Shown here one piece after another: positions 20,124-33,239 of a DNA stretch of 64,000 nucleotides. Both the position numbers and the translations under genes were made by a program. The notes beneath the pieces are model-generated. The model was not told where the DNA came from and ran no database searches. It saw only the letters and a program-made list of their open reading frames with translations. The stretch's first letter is position 1, and every line of letters starts with the position of its first letter. The DNA comes from Apiosordaria backusii (lineage: Eukaryota > Ascomycota > Sordariomycetes > Sordariales > Lasiosphaeriaceae): NCBI GenBank assembly GCA_030549205.1, contig JAUKTV010000011.1, forward strand, positions 806,001 to 870,000. The letters run 5' to 3'.

Positions 20124-23100
20124 ATGGAGAGCCATATTGAACAGGCTATCATCGAATGGCATCACGACTTCGAAGACTTCCCACCCGACGCTCATCTGTG
20201 CTGCCCAAAGATAAACGACGATGATCTCACCGATTATGAGAACCTCGACGTCCCCGACGAACCCGACGAGTCTGGGGGCGGTGCCGTGTCCGTCGAGGAG
20301 AAGAAGTCACGAAATGAGGACTACATTCATCGCCTCGAAATATCATACAACCTCAGCCTTCTGATGGGACTCCCGGCAGAGCGCTCGAGCACCTGGCTTC
20401 AGAATTGGAAAGACCGGGTTGAAACATATCTTACGCGATGCGACTCGTGCATACGACGCTGGCATCGAGCACGAAATCCGTTCCTGCAGCGCCTCCCCGA
20501 GTAAGTTGATAGCAATCCAACATGAGCAACCTTCGCTCGATGCTAATGTACTACAGCCACCTAAGCCCTGAGCATATTCGTGTTATGGAAAACCACCTCG
20601 ATAATTTCGACAGGGACCGCATCGACCGTGGACTCAAAGAGGCTAGAGGCATTCTTGAGAAGAATGGTCCGATGTCTACAACAAAGTTGGTCCAACACAG
20701 CATCTCTGCAGTCCTAGCCCTTTTTGAAGCCCTCTGCAGTTGGAAGTATCTCTCGTACAAGGAGCGCCTCCAAGACTTTGACTACGTGTTTGAGAACACC
20801 CAGCGTAAGAAGCCAGCAAAGCTGCCAGGTGGCTTGCTTCCATCGATGACCTCCTTTCTTTTCTCGGAGTCGAAATACAAGAGGGACTTCGCCGAGGCCG
20901 CTTGGGATAGGCGTGAGCCCGAAAGCTTGAAACAAGATGAGTGGGAATGGGCTGTTGCCCCATGGTTGACAGAATCTATCCTCTGGGTTTCTTATGCCAG
21001 AGCAGGCGCCACTCCGGACAAGATACCAAGATTTTGGCGGGGCTTCTTGAAAATACTACGGCTTCTGGGTGAGAAGCAGATTGTAAACTGGGTTCGAGCA
21101 ATGGAGGTTTCGCCGAGCGTCTATTTTCTTGCCATGGAGCACTTGATGACGGATTCGGACGAGGCTCTGTTATGGGTTTTGAAAGGACTCCAGGGCCTCA
21201 TGGAAAAGTCGCCCAATGCTTTTTGGGCTGCGTTCGCTCAACTCTCGCCCAGTACCCTGGTGGAACAAGTCTTCATGAGTGCAGGCTTCCGCGAGTTGTT
21301 GAACAGATCGCTTCTGCCGGAGAGGATGGTATCGGAAGGCGAGGGCGAGGACAAAATACCAGCATTGGCTGACTGGCTGAAGACCTTCATCCGTTCACTG
21401 CCACAAATTCAACGGTCAGATGCATGCGACACTGTTTTGCAGCATCTTCTGAACACATTCAGACAGGACTCATCTTGTGACCGCTCAGCACATGCCACCT
21501 GCACTCTCTCAGGCTTGATTGCTCTCCACGAATGCCTGAAGGGCTTTTTGGAACAAGAGCAGCCATTTGATACTCAGACATCGCTTATTATGGTCAACCA
21601 ACTGCTAAACAAAGTCGTTCAGTATGGCGATGTGATTATCGGTGCCGCAAAGCTGAAGCCTGGAGACACCTACAACATCGGGCTTTCGAAGGCCGGCATA
21701 GCCATTATCCACTCGGCTCTGGCACTCGACGCCCGCGCCACCGAGATTGAGTGGCAGGCCCTGATTAATGAGCGGCCAGTCCAAGATGTTGTAAACAGGG
21801 ATTCGGGGAAGCTCTGGGAATCTTTTCTCGAAATGCTTTGGCCCTCTCAGCTTGGCCATTTCGAACTCGCTGAAGCCATGCTCCAGGCCACTTTGCCGCT
21901 CCGTGCCATCGAGAGGTTTATTCCGAAGCGGAAAGATAAGCTTAAAAAGGAGCACGAGAAGTTCAATCATCGATACCAGCAACAGACAGCTGCTATTGGG
22001 AAAGTCCTGAATCGTATGACGGACTTCACGCAACCGGAGCTGGCAAAGCTGTGCTCCAGTTATGGCAAGACAATCCAGGCTATAGTGTCGTCACTAATCC
22101 ACGGCGAAGAGGCAATTCGAGAAGCTGGCTTTGAGCTGATCAAGGCCGTAACCGACGAAATGGTTCGTACCGACGCGATTGCGAGGATGGTGGAGATGTA
22201 TTTCCAGCCATTTCTCAAAGCTATCACCAATGCTGTTGAGACAATCACAACGTACAAGGGCCCTGGCGCGCCATGGACGCACATGATCCCCATTCTGCGA
22301 TGCAGCGAGTTCGTCGTGACCGGGCTATGTGATCCTTCGTCCGGTCAGTTGAGACGCAAGACGTTGACTGCCGACGAGCGGGCCGACGTCAAGTTTTGGT
22401 GGAAAAGTGTTTGGCAGGCCATTGACCACTCGTTTAAGATGATGAGGAAGTGGCATGAGAGGGTTGAGAAAAAGGTCATGGAAGACTTTTGTCGAGACGT
22501 TATGGAACTCGCCAACAAGCTGTTTGACCAGGACGGTGTTCTTGCCTCTGCTCTCAGCCAGCAAGAGAACAACGAAACTGGAATCACGACATCAGACGCC
22601 ATGAAAGACGTCCTGGACCCGCCTCGATATTACTCCAGTTCGCTCGTTGACATGCTTCAGCTTCGCGATCTGTACCTTATCTCAGGTATCCTCAAGATCA
22701 TCAAGCAGCTTATTACCAGGTTGAAGCAGCAGGAGATAGATCTGCCTCCACGGACTCTTGATTTCCTGGGAAGGATGATCAAAAACGCCAAACGACTTCC
22801 AGGCGCCAGGCCAGAGTATCCTGCTAAGACAAATCTGACCGACGAGCAGCGTATTGAGTTGCTCAAGGCTCTCGGGGAGGATGCCGTAATCGAGGAGCAG
22901 TTTATGGGAATCAAGCCTGGCGAAAAGGAGGCTAGGGAGAAGGAACGTGCCCTTAAACAGAGCAAGCTTGACTTTTCCAAGTTCGGCCACAAGGATTACA
23001 AAGATCCCATGGCGGGACTTACCCCGACGTTTGAGAAGAACAGGTCAAAGCTGGAGCAGCTGAAATCTGAGATTGTGAAGCCCAAGCAGGCAACAGTCCT

Positions 23101-26100
23101 TAGTCAACAGGCTACTATTGCGAAGCAGGCATCTCTCAAAGAGGCACGAGCCAGAGAGAAGGCCGAGAAGGCCAAGCGTGACGCCGAAGCCATTGCGAAG
23201 GCCAGAGCCCTGCGTGCACCAACAAAGATTGTGGCCGGCGAAGGCTCCGGTTTGCAAGGCATTGCCGGTGTCAAGGGCAAGGACCATGCACCAGCCCTCA
23301 AGGATGAGATGATGGTTGGATCTTCATCGGAGGACGAGGATGATGATGACGATGATGATGAGGTGATTGTTCTGAAAGCGAAGGCGGCGAACAAGACTCT
23401 GAGCGAGGTTGATCAACGCCGACTCGCACTCTTGATGGCAAAGGCCCGTGGACCTGTAAAGAAGGTCAAGCTCCTGCGATCTGCCAAGGATATGCGTGCC
23501 CGTTTGATCCCACCCATGGACACACTTCACCTTGCCATTCTGGAGTGGGACATTTTCCATGAGGGGAATGACCCGCCGAACGGCTACCGCTGCGCAGAGG
23601 TCTCTAATACTTACAATGACCCTGTCAGCTACAAGCAGACCTTCTTCCCTTTGCTTATCAATGAAGCGTGGCGGTCGTTTGTAACTGCCAAGGATGAGAC
23701 TACCTCGAAGTCCTTTGGGGTCAAGGTTTTGAGTCGTATGGCGGTTGATAAGTTTGTGGAAGTCACAGCTTCGGTGCCCGCTGCGGTTTCTAAGGACCGA
23801 GGTCTGTCCGAAGGCGACATTGTCTTGATGTCGAGGGGAGAAGATCCTCTCAATCAACCGGAGGAGCTGCATTGTCTTTCTCGTATTTGGAAAACCACTT
23901 ACAAGAAAGACGTGGTCGAGGTTGTCTACCGCTTGAATGGCAGGGGAAATCCAATTCATCAAGCCCTCGTTCCCGGTAGCGAGTTCTCAGTGGTCAAGGT
24001 TACGAACATGACTACTATCGAGCGCGAGTATGCTGCTCTCGAAAGCTTGCAGTACTACGACCTGATGGATGAAGTTCTCAAGGCTGAGCCGTCGCCAATG
24101 CTCAACTTCGGCGATCAGGCCATCAAAGGGGTCATGGACAACTACCAGCTGAATCTTGGGCAGGCAAAGGCCATTCTCAATGCCAAAGAGAACGATGGTT
24201 TCACCCTAATCCAGGGCCCTCCGGGTACGGGCAAGACTAAGACCATCGTCGCCATGGTTGGCTGCCTTTTGACGAATTCTCTCAAGAATTCCAACGGCGC
24301 CGTCAGCATCACGCGACCTGGAGCCGCTGCCAGACCCGCAGCCCCCGCTAAGAAGCTGCTTGTTTGCGCCCCCAGTAACGCAGCCGTGGACGAGTTGGTC
24401 TTGCGTCTGAAGCAAGGTGTCAAGACAATGAATGGATCTCACCACAAGATCGAGGTGCTGCGCCTCGGTCGAACTGATGCTATCAACGCTGGTGTTAAGG
24501 ATGTGACCCTGGATGAGCAAGTAAAGGCACGGATGGAAGCGGTGGTCAACAGCAGTGGGCCTAGTGATAGGGAGCAGATGCACAAAGAAGCTGGCGAGAT
24601 CAAGGTCAAACTTGCCGAGCTTCGGCCACAGCTTGATGCTGCCCAAGCGGCGGACGATCGCCAGCTGACGAACAAACTGCGGAGAGAATACGATGACTTG
24701 ATGAAACGCCGAGCCCACGTTGGAGCTCGTATCGAAGCCGATAAGAGCAGTGGGAACACGTTCCAACGTGAGGCGGAGATCAAGCGCCGACAAGTTCAGC
24801 AAGAAATTCTTGACAAAGCTCAGGTTTTGTGTGCCACGCTGAGTGGTAGCGGTCACGAGATGTTCAAGAACTTGAACGTTGAGTTCGAGACTGTTATCAT
24901 TGATGAGGCGGCCCAGTGTGTGGAGCTTAGCGCTCTCATACCTCTAAAGTATGGTTGCTCGAAGTGTATTCTCGTCGGTGATCCCAAGCAGCTGCCGCCC
25001 ACGGTTCTGTCTCAGTCTGCTGCAAGGTATGGCTATGACCAGAGTCTGTTCGTCCGCATGCAAAAGAACCACGCCAAGGATGTGCATCTGCTCGACATGC
25101 AATACCGTATGCACCCGGAAATTAGCAGGTTCCCCAGCAAAGAGTTCTACGAAGGGTTGCTTCAAGACGGTGCCGACATGGCAGGCCTACGCCTACAGCC
25201 CTGGCACCAGAGTGTCTACCTTGGACCTTACCGGTTTTTCGATGTCAAGGGTTCGCAAGAACGTGGGCCTAAGAATCAGTCACTTGTCAACGAGGAAGAG
25301 CTCAAGGTTGCGATGAAACTGTACCAGCGCTTCCGTACTGACTACAGCAACGTTGATGCCAGAGGCAAGATCGGTATCATTACCCCCTACAAAGCACAGC
25401 TGCACAGGCTTCGCCAACGTTTTACCGACAGGTATGGCGAAGGCATCACGGAGGAGATCGAGTTCAACACTACCGATGCGTTCCAGGGTCGTGAGTGTGA
25501 GATCATCATCTTCTCTTGCGTTCGTGCCAGTCCGACTGGTGGTATCGGTTTCATGACGGATATTCGCCGTATGAACGTCGGTCTGACCCGTGCCAAGTCG
25601 TCGCTCTGGATTTTGGGAGATTCTCGTGCCCTTGTTCAGGGCGAATTCTGGAACAAACTTATTGAAGATGCCAAAGAACGCGATCGGTATACCACCGGCA
25701 ACATTCTGGGCATGCTGGACAGCCGTGGTCCGCAGTTGCCAGCTGCCGCCTTTAAATCACTAGGTGCTCCCTCTCCTGCACCATCTCGTCCACCATCGAC
25801 GGAAGACGTGGAGATGCCAGATGCACCCCCATCCAACATGCCATATCGCAACCCAGGCGGGGCTCCCAGAAGCGATGACATGCCGCCTACTATACAGTCA
25901 ACGGTTGGATCAACGGGGAAGAAGCGGGCTCGCGATAGTACCGACGACGGCCGCTCATCCAAAAAGGTGAATATTAACACAGAACGAATCGAAGATGCAA
26001 CAAAGCAGACGACTAACGCTCCATAACTAGATACACCCGAACACGAACGCGAATGCCGCTCGGCACAATATGAATGCGGCGCCACCTGTGATGCCGAGAG

Positions 26101-26473
26101 CGGCGATGGTGAAGCCGCCGATCGACCCATCAGCGATGGAGGTGCTGGGGCTGGTGCCGCCGGAGAGGGCGCCTACAGCTCAACAGGCGCAGGGCCCGCC
26201 GCCCACTCGTCCTCAATCATGGGGTCAACAACCTCCGCCAGGGCCGAGCAGGATGGGGCCGGGGCCGGGGCCGGGGCAGAGACCGAACGGACCGTCGACG
26301 GGACCAGGGTCTAGACCCAACGGACCCCCGACAGGATCGAGGGCAAGTCAAGGATATATCTACGGTTGTTATAGGAGGAAATGCTAACAGCAAAACCATA
26401 GGGACCGGCACCAGTAGTACGCAAACCAGCGAGTGATCCGTTCATTAGACGGAAACCAGGACCAAGACGCTAG
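20124..26473 (+). CDS. sen1: SEN1-type superfamily 1 RNA/DNA helicase
   Basis: Sen1/senataxin unwinds RNA-DNA hybrids, ends non-coding transcription and limits R-loops. Four exons are inferred: 20124-20500, 20557-25966, 26031-26342 and 26402-26473, giving 2,056 aa. The long N-terminal region is helical (SEN1_N type). An acidic run near 23340 precedes the helicase core. Walker A is GPPGTGKT (about residues 1346-1353), the DEAA box is at about 1575-1578, GDPKQLPPT and QYRMHP follow, and the terminal motifs are TPYKAQL, DAFQGRE and VGLTRAK. Exons 3 and 4 encode a Pro/Gly-rich tail ending in DPFIRRKPGPRR. Intron 3 has a GC donor (GCAAGT), a TGCTAAC branch site and an AG end. Without splicing, the frame would stop at 26026 and lose this tail. 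Confidence 0.93.
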
Positions 26474-28764
26474 TTTCTTTTGTTTCTTTTGTTTATATAT
26501 CCATTGTATGCATAGGGTGGTTTCATGCATATCATTAGGCAGGATTACATTATCACCCTGGGGCTTCAGGCGTTCTTATTATATAGATAGACGTGGAGGG
26601 CCAAGATGAAGCATACATTCGTCCCCCCAAGATACTGGAAGGGAGGAGAAGCTGGCGGCTAAAGATGGGTTAGATTTTTGATTGTGATCAAAGAGATGCA
26701 TCCATTGAGGGTTAGGTCAGGAGGGGGTCCGGCTTCATTCCACACCGCAGGGTTAGATTTGGGGTGGGGTTAGCATTTGGGGGTGGTCTGGCGATGAGGC
26801 TTTCATGTTTAGGTATTCGCAAACACTAACCATAATGGTGTCCATACCTTCGGTTATGGGGTTTGGATCCTTTTGTTGGGTGAAGGGGGTGCTTGAGGTG
26901 AGAATGATTGTGGTGAGGGGTAGAAGATGAGAGGTGTGGTGCAGAAGAGTAAGTTGGATGTTATTCGTGCTGAATGTGGCTCTTGGCTAAACACTCATGA
27001 TGAGTGTGTGTTGTTGTGTGTGTGTGATCTTACGCCTGAGTTTTGACCAAGCTCAAGATGTTGCACTCGATGCCATGATGTGTGGTACGCATCTTTGGAT
27101 GGCAATGGTGATGGCTCTCCTGCGGTCTGGTCTAAGCCAGTCCAGTCCAGTCCAGTCCAGCATGAGGAAAAGCTACACCAGAAGAGGACCGACCATCCGC
27201 GGAAGCAATTCATCGACAACGTTCGTTTTTTTTTTCTCGATTCGACATTCCTATCTAAATAGGGTTCTGCTCCTCCTCTCTCTTTTTTTATTCGACCTAT
27301 GACGAGTAATCCTATCTTTTTTTCCAGGTCAGAATTACTTCTGCTTCCTTTTCCCGACAGACGAGGTTCACACTTCGTTGTGTAGCTTGTGTTAAAAGAA
27401 TGCAGTGGGTCTGGTGGGGAGCGGGGGCTCAACTGCATGCCACAGGGGGTTGCTTTATGAAGGGGTGGTATGCTGTCGTCCTGTGCCTAATTGGACAATT
27501 TGAACAATGGCATGGGTGGGATTGGGAATGGTGGATGCTTGATTGCTGGGTGGCTTGTTGTTGTCATGGTGGAGCTCAATGCCAAGGGTTGTTGATCTGC
27601 CGGTGTGATGATCCCATGAAAGCTTATTTTGTGGGGATGGCTTGGAAAGTGGTCCTGATTGGTGAATATTCTCCGAGACGGCTTGGCGTTTCAGGCTTGG
27701 CATTGATGGTGAAGAATTCAGACCATGTGTTAGCTTTGCAGGATCTGATGCGGATTTTGTTGTTGCATTGGTATGTTTGCAATCTCTTTATTCATTTTTC
27801 TGAGACTGTCACTGCATGTGTGCTTGGGAATGGTGATGCAGGGGTGTTGGGGGAGCAATCACTGGTGTCACATGCCAGCTGCCCCTTGTTCATGTGTTTA
27901 GGGAAAGAACAAGAATTTATTTTCTAATTTCGGACATTATTTCCACGACCTGGTACCAACAGAGAGATCGTCAGGTGCCAGGGCTGTCTTCCAGTTAGGT
28001 AGGGCGGACGTTGGAGAAGGGACCCAAGTCTTCGGGAGCTAACGCAGGGGTTGAGTGGTAGGCTGAGCGTTGAACCTTAAATCCAAGCGGCCTCGGCAGT
28101 TGCTAGTTGTCGTGTGGTTCGCTGCTCTGCACGGAACTCGCTTCGTCATTCCAGCTTTAACCTTTGGGATTCTGCTGATGCCAACGACACAATCGAACCG
28201 AGTATGCAGGGCCCGTGGTTTTTCTGGTATGATGTTTTCAAGAAATTATCAGTGATATCACATCAGAAACCATCAAACACGCCCCTCGGCAGTATTCGCG
28301 ACTCTCGGACGTAATATTCTTGGTGCAAAGCACCTAGCTTGCCACGCTCAGACGATGCTTTTTTCGTACGTTGCTCGGCCTAAGTAAGTAGCGGGGAGCG
28401 AGCTCAGCAATGGATGTTTTGGGAGCAGGGGCCAAGAAGTAGGTATCCCTTTATTATCAACCCATCTCGCATCTTAGGGGGTGTGTTTGTTTCCTTTCTG
28501 TTACGTCTTCATGCCCTCATGGCCTCATGGGACTCATCCACACTCCGTTCGCTATTCCTGTGACAACATGTTACAGGCCATCTAACAGGTTATGATTTGT
28601 ATGACAAAAGTTATTTGATATATTTTTTTCTGGTTTTATTTTCTACTTACAAGGGGCTTACTGTCCTGTTTAATACCATACCCCTTCCTAGTAAGTACCA
28701 CCCGGAGGAAACCTCCGAAGATGGCTAACATGGGACTAGTCTAATATTACACAACTTCATCGTC
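26474..28764. other. Intergenic, no supported gene
   Basis: About 2.3 kb. The start holds the SEN1 3' UTR. A (GTCCA)n run lies at about 27137-27160. The 175-codon plus frame at 27400-27927 is Trp/Cys-rich with no family features and no splice context. The last 300 bp are probably the promoter and leader of the next gene. Confidence 0.4.
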
Positions 28765-31272
28765 ATGACTTCCGAAGACTTGGGTGGGATCAGAGTGCAG
28801 AGGGAAACTATAGTTGTGATAGAAGACAGTCCTCATCTACGCAACAGACAAAACGACTCACCAGCCACCACCACCATTCAGTCAAACGACTCCAACTTGG
28901 AAGAGATGGACAGTCAAGTATCACAGTACAGTCGTCCCAAGACATTCCGCAAGCTATCCAACGCTTCCAGCCTTCTTACCGACATTTTCAGTCCGGACAC
29001 CGACGAGGATGCCCTCCGACGTAAGATCAAGAGAGCAAATGACAGGGATAACTCGAGGGCCCTGATTGAATTTCTCCGCAATACCTCGCCACCACCCCAG
29101 AACTACATGTCCATCCCTGATGCATGTGATTCTCCACCCGTTTCCAAGAAGAAGCGCCGGTCATTCTGGTCATTCTGGAAGAAGAGGTGCAAGAGAGGAG
29201 AGAAGAAGGATGGGAGGTCCGCACCTGGTTTCGTCAGGTTGCCAGATACAGCTGTTGCCGGGCGAACCACAGGAGGCCATCGCCACATCGCCATCTCAAT
29301 TCCCATTGAATACGACCATCTTGAGGGGCTCACGCAAGAAATCACACCGCCCCCTTCAGATGGCGAGCGGGCCGGCCCTGTAACGGTGTTGGCCCCAGTA
29401 ATGGAAGAAAAGCGTGAGTCTATCGAATCCGCCGCGTCCGACACCACTGCCAGCAGCCTAGCCAGCAGTACAAGTGGCGAAAGTGAGGACGTGTTTTCGA
29501 TGCTTCCCTCACCAGTGTCGCCCATGGAAAGGGCTTCTACTGACCGCGTGCTCTCAGCCGCAGAACCCATAGCTCATGGGGGAAGTGGGAGCCGGACACA
29601 CTCTCGCCCGCAGTCGCGGATGGCAAGCTCTTCGGTCGGTGCCCTTAGCATGATGAATACTGTCTCTTCCCCCCATGAGCTGACACCGCTCCAAGGCTCG
29701 ATATCAAACCTCGTTTCAGTAGACCATACTACTGCCGACCCTCGACCTCACCCCGCCGCTAGTATGGAAGACAATCAACTCGAACGTCTTCCGACCAAGG
29801 AGAGCTTCTATACCGTGAGGAGTGACCCTCGCAGTCCCGTCACCGGGCACCCTGCTATGGGCGCCAAACATGATGTCGTCGCCACTGATGCCCCTGAGGT
29901 ATCTTCTCAGCCACATGAGCTGCGCACTATACAAGACACACCGGAGACGGAGCAGAGCGACACAGAAGACATTCCATCATGCAGATATTACACACCTATG
30001 AGTCCCCATCCGCTTTCCTTCCGATCGAGGGCAGCTTCTCTCTTTCCATCACTCGAACCTTTCTCACCCCTTCCTCCTAAGCCGAAAACTTCTTGTACTT
30101 ATTGCATCACACCCATCATGACCGTGGTTGACGTGCAGCCGGCCTCAGCACCTCAGTCACCTGCACCTCGCCTCAGGGAGCAAGGCAGTCTTGCTAGCAA
30201 GAGAGGCGTCGGGATTCATTTAGATGGTAGCCCCGAGATTCACATTACCGGCGTAGATATGGCGCCTCGCTCTAATCGCCAGCCAAAAGTCCGACACATG
30301 CCTAGTGTCTCCGACATGCGGAGCAAGACTTCTGTTGAACACTTGATCCTTGCACGGCACTCTAGCTTCGTCCCAACAATCTCAACCCGAACGTCCTACA
30401 GCACCCTCCCCACAAGACCAACAACCTCTTGCTCATTACACCCTTCACCACCCGCTGCTGTCCCCCGGTCAGAGTCTCATCAAGACCTTCTCAGACGTTA
30501 TGAAGAGCTGCGCCACGCCCACGACCACGAGATAGAAGTCCTCGCCCAGCGACTCGACAGGCTAGAATCAGTCAATAATCGCTGGCTCAGCACCGTCATC
30601 CCGCTTATCGAACGTCTCGCTCGTCGGTTACCTGCCTCCCGGTCGTCGTTGGGCACATATACAAGCACAAGCGAGCTCTCAGGGGACATCACGCCGACGA
30701 TCACCTCCCCTTACCGAAACAGTAGGAAGCATTATTCCTACCCCCAGTACCATCGCCCTTCGCCTCGAGGCTATCAGGACCGCGAGCAACCTCGCCACCA
30801 CGTCTCGTCAGAAGTACATATCAGCGACGAGTCATTCAACTACCCCCACCACCCCCCTGTTCCAACAACTTACCGTTCAGAACACTACTCCCCTCCAACT
30901 GAGAGCATGCGCAACACCTCGGATGCTTCCTCCTACTACTGGGATCCGAGCAACGATGATTTGTTGAATCACTCTTACTCCCAGGGAGGTCAAGAAGTAG
31001 CTGTGGACAGGTTGCCGTCGAGGCATGCGGGGGAATCGTTGTTGGGAGGGGATTTCGGGACGATGTTTGCTCGTAGGCTTAGGGAGGTTGAGCAGCGGAG
31101 GCAAGAGAGGGAGCTAGCGAGGGAGAGAGGGGGTAGAGGGAGCAGGCCACTGTCGCAGGTGAGTGGGATGGAGACGTTGGAGCCGGTTATGAGGGCGTTG
31201 GTTGTGGAGACTGGATTAGGGGAGGAGGGGGAGTTGAGGGGGGTTGAGGATCCTGTTGGGCAGCATCAGTGA
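28765..31272 (+). CDS. Large disordered fungal protein of unknown function
   Basis: A single uninterrupted frame of 835 codons from an ATG; no family recognised. The N-terminal part has a basic, Trp-containing patch (SKKKRRSFWSFWKKRCKR, about residues 127-144), which could be a nuclear signal or membrane-binding motif. The middle is Ser/Thr/Pro-rich and predicted to be disordered. A short coiled coil (HQDLLRRYEELRHAHDHEIE and following, about residues 572-620) precedes another disordered stretch. Length, codon structure and clean start and stop argue for a real gene. It may be a scaffold or regulator; this is inference only. Confidence 0.75.
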   Translation: MTSEDLGGIRVQRETIVVIEDSPHLRNRQNDSPATTTIQSNDSNLEEMDSQVSQYSRPKTFRKLSNASSLLTDIFSPDTDEDALRRKIKRANDRDNSRALIEFLRNTSPPPQNYMSIPDACDSPPVSKKKRRSFWSFWKKRCKRGEKKDGRSAPGFVRLPDTAVAGRTTGGHRHIAISIPIEYDHLEGLTQEITPPPSDGERAGPVTVLAPVMEEKRESIESAASDTTASSLASSTSGESEDVFSMLPSPVSPMERASTDRVLSAAEPIAHGGSGSRTHSRPQSRMASSSVGALSMMNTVSSPHELTPLQGSISNLVSVDHTTADPRPHPAASMEDNQLERLPTKESFYTVRSDPRSPVTGHPAMGAKHDVVATDAPEVSSQPHELRTIQDTPETEQSDTEDIPSCRYYTPMSPHPLSFRSRAASLFPSLEPFSPLPPKPKTSCTYCITPIMTVVDVQPASAPQSPAPRLREQGSLASKRGVGIHLDGSPEIHITGVDMAPRSNRQPKVRHMPSVSDMRSKTSVEHLILARHSSFVPTISTRTSYSTLPTRPTTSCSLHPSPPAAVPRSESHQDLLRRYEELRHAHDHEIEVLAQRLDRLESVNNRWLSTVIPLIERLARRLPASRSSLGTYTSTSELSGDITPTITSPYRNSRKHYSYPQYHRPSPRGYQDREQPRHHVSSEVHISDESFNYPHHPPVPTTYRSEHYSPPTESMRNTSDASSYYWDPSNDDLLNHSYSQGGQEVAVDRLPSRHAGESLLGGDFGTMFARRLREVEQRRQERELARERGGRGSRPLSQVSGMETLEPVMRALVVETGLGEEGELRGVEDPVGQHQ

Positions 31273-32132
31273 TTTTCGGGGGTTATTTTCGGGGGTTGAT
31301 ATGTATTTTATGTGAATCTGATAGAATTATGACTTTTAGAGTAACATTTTTGGAATCAACTGGGTTGCTTACATGGTGTTTTTATACCTAATTATGCTTG
31401 AATAAAAGGGCGAGTTGAACAGATGTTTGTCAGGAACTGAAGTGGGAGGGATGTACGTGGAAGCATGTAGAGTTGTGGTATTGACACATTGAGGTGACAG
31501 CACACAATACCGCGATTCATCTTAAGAATACTACTCTTTCCTGCCGTCATCAATCGTAGCGACGAAGGAGATATTAGGATGGGGTGAACACCAGTTCAGA
31601 GCGCAGGCATATACGCGTAGAGGTTCTGGTTTGACAGATGTATGGTCTGGTGTTTCTTACGTGGGCCTGAAATGGATTCGTGAGATGAGCTTTCTCATGC
31701 AAAGGAGGAGATTGAGGGGTAGCATAATGCTAATGCCTTCCAGGTTGATCTCAGTGGAGTCCCTTCACTCTATCTTCAAAGGATGGAAGGAAGGAGCAAC
31801 GCTCGAAAGTGGTGCTACTGCCACGTCCGTTCAGTCTAAATCAGAAGGAACGGCTTGAACCCCGCGACAGGATCATAAACAAACGTCACTCGGATACCTG
31901 GACTGATTTTACTTTTCCTCTCTTTCTCCAGCATTGCTACATCTTGTCTTCACACATTCTCTACCTTGTGGCACGGAAAGGATTTTCCCAGGAAATCTAG
32001 TCGCGGGTCTTGCTCTTCTTTCCCCAATTCTTTTCAAAACTCGGGCATTTATAATTCCTTTTCTCATAAGCCTGTCCTGGATCAGACTAGAGCCACATTC
32101 AATACAGGAGAAGACATACTCACGACAACAAC
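31273..32132. other. Intergenic, promoter of the Ulp1-like gene
   Basis: About 860 bp with no supported gene. The segment from 31,915 to 32,132 is pyrimidine-rich and resembles a fungal core promoter or leader. Confidence 0.4.
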
Positions 32133-33239
32133 ATGGCATCACCGTTATCAGATGAGGCCGTCCTCAAGATCTGGGACGCCTTGCAAATTCTCGCCCCGCT
32201 CATGGGCCATGTCACTCTCGCACCGCCCTTCGCCATCAACTCGCAGACCGACTTCCCGGAGGTTCAGTAGGGTGAACTGGGCGGCTCCAATAAACGGCTT
32301 CTACTCCCCGTCTGCACAACCCCAGGGCACTGGATCCTGGCTATGGCTTGGACTGAACAGACCAACGGGCCAGCCATTTGGAAGGATGCAGCTTTTTGTT
32401 ATTGGGACCCCTACACAGACCAAGAACATCAAAAGGAGGTGGAAGAACAAGTTTCGGCATATATGAGCAGGATTGGGTGTTTCGAGGGCGCAATCATCCG
32501 TTTTGGACATAAGGGACCCAAGCTGCCGGCTCGCGATGTCTACGATTGTACGACTGGCCTACTTACTTCTGTCGCTCTCGAGGTTTGCGGTTCGGACCCA
32601 CTGGATATTGGTTCGGATGTACATATCTGGAGACAGTTCTGGGGTCGACTTTCGCTCTTTTTGCTTGGAGGAGGAGACGACGGTGGCTTGGATGAGCTTC
32701 AGTGGGAGGAAAAGGTGATGGAGGAGGAGAAATCAGACTCACTACAAACTTTTCCCATACCATACTCCGGAGAGGGTACGCTCGACAGGGGGGCTATGAA
32801 GAATTGGATGGATCAAATCAGACAGTCATCTGAATTTATCCTAGCGGAAGGGAGATCAGCAATCAAGAGACTGTTTGACCGGAAACACAAGCTCGAGGCA
32901 AGCAACGCTCACCTTTACGCCACCAGCGAAATATGCGCCAAGATCAGTGAGAAACTACCCAAGCTCAGACAGTCCGCTCGCACACTGGAGAGCATACGAG
33001 GCGTGGCTGACGACAATGGAATAGAAATCCCTCTTCCGGCGGAGCTAGCATCTCTTGAAGCGAGAGGAGGATTGGAAATGGTCAAGCGGATGTATAAAGG
33101 ACTTGGCCACCTGGTGGATGTTTTAGGTACTTGGGCCATCCAGGTACAAGCCGAACTAAGGGAGGTAAACAGGGAGTTGGCAGCGCGTAGTCAGGATCTG
33201 GAGGAATTCCATGATGGGATGATGTCTGTCCTCAGATAA
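32133..33239 (+). CDS. Ulp1-like (C48) cysteine peptidase-related protein with coiled-coil tail, frame interrupted by TAG
   Basis: From the ATG at 32133 one frame runs to 33239 except for a TAG at 32268-32270. The C48-like triad order is visible: His in PGHWILAMAW (His codon 32328), Asp in CYWDPY (32406) and Cys in VYDCTTGLL (32547). The oxyanion Gln usual before the Cys is not evident (LPARDVYDC). The last 150 residues are helical and likely coiled coil. Either a 60-nt phase-0 intron (32211-32270, weak donor GTCACT, acceptor TAG) removes the stop, or the gene is a one-stop pseudogene. Ulp1 relatives cleave SUMO-like conjugates, but activity here is uncertain. Confidence 0.5.

Noticed and set aside
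27400..27927. Trp/Cys-rich 175-codon plus frame
   Set aside because: Composition unlike a real protein, no domain, no splice-supported neighbours.
32268..32270. Programmed stop-codon readthrough at the TAG in the Ulp1-like gene
   Set aside because: Context (CAG TAG GGT) lacks the UGA CUA motif known for fungal readthrough; an intron or mutation is more likely.
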